Source: Alphaproteobacteria bacterium (GTDB taxonomy: Bacteria > Pseudomonadota > Alphaproteobacteria > UBA11222). Taken from it: a DNA stretch of 7,806 bases. The position numbers and the translations under genes were made by a program. The stretch is taken from contig DMKG01000073.1 of the NCBI GenBank assembly GCA_003454415.1, positions 7,423 to 15,228 of the forward strand, given 5' to 3'. Positions 5,320 through 7,806 of this stretch are shown in pieces. The notes under the pieces are model-generated. The model did not search any database and had not been told where the DNA came from. It worked only from the letters and a program-made list of their open reading frames with translations. Position 1 is the stretch's first letter. Every line of letters starts with the position of its first letter.

Positions 5320-6096
5320 ATGACGGGCAGGATGGAGGGAAAGGTCGTTCTGATCAGCGGCGGGGCCAGCGGCATCGGGGCCGCCCATGCGCGCGTCTTC
5401 GCGGCGGAAGGCGCAAAAGTTCTGATCGGCGATATTCAGGAGGCGATGGGCAAGGAAGTCGCCGACGGCATTGGCGTCACCAATAGCGGCGGTCAGGCGG
5501 CCTTCGCGACCCTTGACGTCACCAGCGAGGCAAGCTGGGCTGACGCGGTCAGGAAGGCCGTCAGTCTTTATGGCAAGCTGACCACGCTCATCAACAATGC
5601 AGGCGTCGCCATTCTTGGCGGCCTCACCACGGAAACCCAGGCAAGCTGGGACAAAACCATTGCCGTCAATCAGCAGGGCGTGTGGTATGGCATGCGCGCG
5701 GCCATTCCCGAGATGAAGAAGGCGGGCGGCGGCGCCATCGTCAATATTTCGTCTGTCTACGGAATTATTGGCAGCCCGGACATGCTGTCCTATCACGCTT
5801 CGAAGGGGGCGGTGCGTCTGATGACCAAGGCGGCGGCGCTGGAATATGCAACCCAGGGGATACGCATCAATTCCGTGCATCCCGGCATTATCCAGACCCC
5901 GATCATAAAGACCACCTTCTCCAGTTCTGGCGCGCCTGCGGAAGCTGTTCTGCAAAGCATCTATTCTAAAACCCCCATGGGGCGCCTGGGCCAGCCTGAG
6001 GAGATCGCCAAGGGGTCTCTGTTCCTGTGTTCGGATGACGCCTCATTCGTCACCGGCGCGGAACTGGTCATCGACGGCGGCTGGACTGCGCAATAA
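5320..6096 (+). CDS. Short-chain dehydrogenase/reductase, copy 1 (SDR1)
   Basis: A 258-residue classical SDR, of usual length, similar in pattern to hydroxysteroid and cyclic-alcohol dehydrogenases. Seen: cofactor loop SGGASGIG (13-20), D38 ending strand 2 (IGDIQ), which favours NAD(H) over NADP(H), NNAG (92-95), N117, catalytic S145, Y158-x3-K162, and HPG (187-189). The tetrad N117/S145/Y158/K162 is complete. It would interconvert a secondary alcohol and a ketone. Start: ATG 5320 with AGGAG (5307-5311) embedded in the PTE1 stop; Met5 is replaced by Leu in SDR2 while Met1 is kept, which supports the first ATG. The stretch 196-215 is the mobile substrate loop in this fold. It is about seven residues longer than in SDR2 and unrelated in sequence. 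Probably translationally coupled to PTE1; the likely substrate or product is shared with the hydrolase (inference). Confidence 0.92.
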   Translation: MTGRMEGKVVLISGGASGIGAAHARVFAAEGAKVLIGDIQEAMGKEVADGIGVTNSGGQAAFATLDVTSEASWADAVRKAVSLYGKLTTLINNAGVAILGGLTTETQASWDKTIAVNQQGVWYGMRAAIPEMKKAGGGAIVNISSVYGIIGSPDMLSYHASKGAVRLMTKAAALEYATQGIRINSVHPGIIQTPIIKTTFSSSGAPAEAVLQSIYSKTPMGRLGQPEEIAKGSLFLCSDDASFVTGAELVIDGGWTAQ

Positions 6097-6118
6097 ATTT
6101 TCTGAATGGGAGGACGAA

Positions 6119-7087
6119 ATGACCGTCAATTCGGCTACCGGCGCCATCAGGCCGGAGGATCTGGGTTTTACGCTGGTGCACGAACATCTTTCGGTTGGCT
6201 GGCCGGGATGGGAGCTCGACCCAAGCGACATTGACCGCAAAACGGAGATCGCTTCGGCCGTGGTGAAGCTGAAGGAAGTCAAGGAACTGGGGGTCAGGAG
6301 CATCGTCGATCCCTGTCCGATGGATCTTGGCCGCGATCCGGAATTCGCCGCGGAAGTATCTGAGAAAACCGGGGTCAACGTCATCGTTGCAACCGGGCTG
6401 TATAATGATGCGCTGGGCATTCCGCAGCATTTCCGTCTGATGGATATTGACGGAATCGCCGAAATCTATACCCGTGAGATCGAGGAAGGCATCGGCAAGA
6501 CAGGGATCAAGGCCGGAATCATCAAGACGGCGACTGGCGGCATTCCCGGCATCACGCCGCCCGGGGCGGGTATCGCGAAATCGGAAATCAATTGCCTGCG
6601 CGCCGCCGCCCGTGCGCACAGAAAAACCGGCGCCCCTATTCTGTGCCACAACAGCGAGGTCGAACCCTTCGGGCGTGAGACCCTCGACATCTTCGAGGAA
6701 GAAAAGGTCGATTTCAACAAGGTGATGATCGGACACGCCTGCGGCGTTGGCGATATGCATTATTATTTCGACATTCTGCAACGGGGCGCCTGGCTGGGTT
6801 TTGACCGTTTTGGGATCGAGACGATCTGTTCCGACAAGATGCGCCTGGCCTCGCTGATCGGCCTGCTCGGTGTGGGTTTCGATCGCATCATGCTTTCCCA
6901 TGACGCGGTGCACTGCTGGCGTGGGCGAAATACGGGCGTGCTTGCGGATATGATGAAGGGGTCGCCCAACTGGAACTTCACCAATATCAGCCGCAACATC
7001 CTGCCGGCCCTGCGCAAGGCTGGCGTGCCGGATGCGAAGATCAGCACGATGACCACCAATAATCCCTGCAATTATTTCAGGAAATAG
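6119..7087 (+). CDS. Phosphotriesterase-family metal-dependent hydrolase, copy 2 (PTE2)
   Basis: A 322-residue paralogue of PTE1 with all metal ligands conserved at the same positions: H21, H23, K136, H177, H206 and D262. The open frame reaches up to 6035 inside SDR1, but ATG 6119 is the start by alignment with PTE1 and by GGGAGGA at 6108-6114. The gap to SDR1 is 22 bases. Local changes from PTE1 include M28 to W, the TASSDA region (146-151) to TPPGAG, L267 to W and replacement of 271-280. These lie near the expected active-site mouth, so a different or narrower substrate is likely, although this is not proven. The last 13 bases of the two hydrolase genes, through the stop, are identical (TTCAGGAAATAGG), a relic of the duplication. 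SDR2 follows after 9 bases. Confidence 0.88.
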   Translation: MTVNSATGAIRPEDLGFTLVHEHLSVGWPGWELDPSDIDRKTEIASAVVKLKEVKELGVRSIVDPCPMDLGRDPEFAAEVSEKTGVNVIVATGLYNDALGIPQHFRLMDIDGIAEIYTREIEEGIGKTGIKAGIIKTATGGIPGITPPGAGIAKSEINCLRAAARAHRKTGAPILCHNSEVEPFGRETLDIFEEEKVDFNKVMIGHACGVGDMHYYFDILQRGAWLGFDRFGIETICSDKMRLASLIGLLGVGFDRIMLSHDAVHCWRGRNTGVLADMMKGSPNWNFTNISRNILPALRKAGVPDAKISTMTTNNPCNYFRK

Positions 7088-7096
7088 GGGGCAGGC

Positions 7097-7806
7097 ATGG
7101 CGGGGAGACTTGAAGGGAAAGTCGTACTGATCAGCGGGGGCGCCAGCGGAATTGGCGCCGCCCATGCCCGCATCTTCGCAGCGGAGGGCGCAAAAGTGCT
7201 GATCGGCGATGTACAGGAGAAACTGGGTAAAGAGGTGGCCGACGGCATTGGCGTCACCAATAGCGGCGGTCAGGCCGCCTTTACCGCCCTGAACGTCGCG
7301 AGCGAGCAGAGCTGGAATGACGCCGTCAGAAAAGCGGTTGAAATGTATGGGAAGCTGACGACGCTGATCAATAATGCCGGCATAGGCTCATTGGGCGGCG
7401 TCACGGATGAATCCCAGGCCAGCTGGGACAGAACCATCGCCGTCAACCAGACCGGGGTGTGGTATGGCATGCGCGCCGTCATTCCTGAAATGTTGAAGGC
7501 GGGCGGCGGGGCGATCGTCAATATTTCTTCCGTTTACGGAATTATCGGCAGCCCGGACATGCTCTCCTATCACGCATCGAAGGGGGCTGTGCGGCTGATG
7601 ACCAAGGCGGCGGCGCTGGAATACGCAGGCCAGGGCGTTCGCATCAATTCCGTGCACCCCGGCATCATCAAGACGCCAATCATACAGGGGATGCCGGACG
7701 CGTTCGCCGCTGGACTGGTCGCAAAGACCCCCATGGGCCGCTTCGGCCAGCCGGAGGAAATTGCGCGCGGGTCGCTTTATCTGTGTTCGGATGAGGCGTC
7801 TTTCGT
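7097..7806 (+). CDS. Short-chain dehydrogenase/reductase, copy 2 (SDR2), 3' end outside window
   Basis: 236 complete codons of a classical SDR, open to the window edge and lacking about 15 C-terminal residues by comparison with SDR1. The cofactor loop SGGASGIG (13-20), D38, NNAG (92-95), N117, S145, Y158 and K162 are all kept, so it should be an active NAD-linked dehydrogenase. Over residues 1-195 it differs from SDR1 at 27 positions by hand count (about 86% identity). After PGIIKTPII the substrate loop differs (QGMPDAFAAGLVAK) and is seven residues shorter. ATG 7097 lies 9 bases after the PTE2 stop, with the G-rich AGGGGGCAGG as ribosome site, so coupling with PTE2 is likely. Whether the operon continues to the right cannot be seen. 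Confidence 0.9.
   Translation, partial: MAGRLEGKVVLISGGASGIGAAHARIFAAEGAKVLIGDVQEKLGKEVADGIGVTNSGGQAAFTALNVASEQSWNDAVRKAVEMYGKLTTLINNAGIGSLGGVTDESQASWDRTIAVNQTGVWYGMRAVIPEMLKAGGGAIVNISSVYGIIGSPDMLSYHASKGAVRLMTKAAALEYAGQGVRINSVHPGIIKTPIIQGMPDAFAAGLVAKTPMGRFGQPEEIARGSLYLCSDEASF

Larger units (their letters stand above)
4327..7806 (+). repeat. Tandem duplication of a PTE-SDR two-gene module
   Basis: Unit 1 (from 4327) and unit 2 (from about 6108 to the window edge) have the same order, strand, gene lengths and junctions. The period is 1779 bases between PTE starts and 1777 between SDR starts. Both units begin with GGGAGGAC just before ATGAC. Synonymous differences are many, so the duplication is not recent. 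The right end of unit 2 lies beyond the window. Confidence 0.9.

Noticed and set aside
6035..6118. Upstream extension of PTE2 into SDR1
   Set aside because: Alignment with PTE1 and the GGGAGGA ribosome site fix the start at 6119.

Overview
The window looks like alphaproteobacterial chromosome. The best evidence is lexA: its protein is of the alphaproteobacterial type, and its promoter carries a direct-repeat SOS box, GAAC-N7-GAAC, instead of the enterobacterial palindrome. The neighbouring HNH protein and truncated gluQRS also fit this class. The genus cannot be told from the sequence.

Left part (1-2687), housekeeping genes: the 5' part of gluQRS (minus strand, runs off the left edge); a divergent serine carboxylesterase of the phospholipase/acyl-thioesterase type; an HNH-family protein with its own -10 box; and lexA behind an SOS-controlled promoter.

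Middle part (2688-3061), no intact gene: a roughly 120-bp MITE-like inverted-repeat element sits one base after the lexA stop codon, flanked by a possible TTAGG target duplication. Next to it is a short minus-strand open frame with a winged-helix signature whose last codons and stop come from the element. It is probably a gene remnant. This stretch separates core genes from accessory catabolic genes.

Right part (3062-7806), catabolic cluster: a minus-strand two-hot-dog MaoC/FAS1-like dehydratase is divergent from a plus-strand operon of four tightly spaced genes, PTE1-SDR1-PTE2-SDR2. The operon is a tandem duplication, with a period of about 1.78 kb, of a two-gene module: a phosphotriesterase-family metallohydrolase plus a classical short-chain dehydrogenase. 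Hand alignment gives about 72% identity for the hydrolases (231/322) and about 86% over the first 195 residues of the dehydrogenases. The differences cluster in regions that form substrate pockets in these families. SDR2 runs off the right edge.

Inferred function: an NAD-linked alcohol/ketone dehydrogenase, a binuclear metal hydrolase (lactonase or esterase more likely than true phosphotriesterase) and an acyl dehydratase could together degrade a cyclic or lactone-forming compound, with two module copies serving two related substrates. I do not recognise this as a described pathway, and the substrate is unknown.
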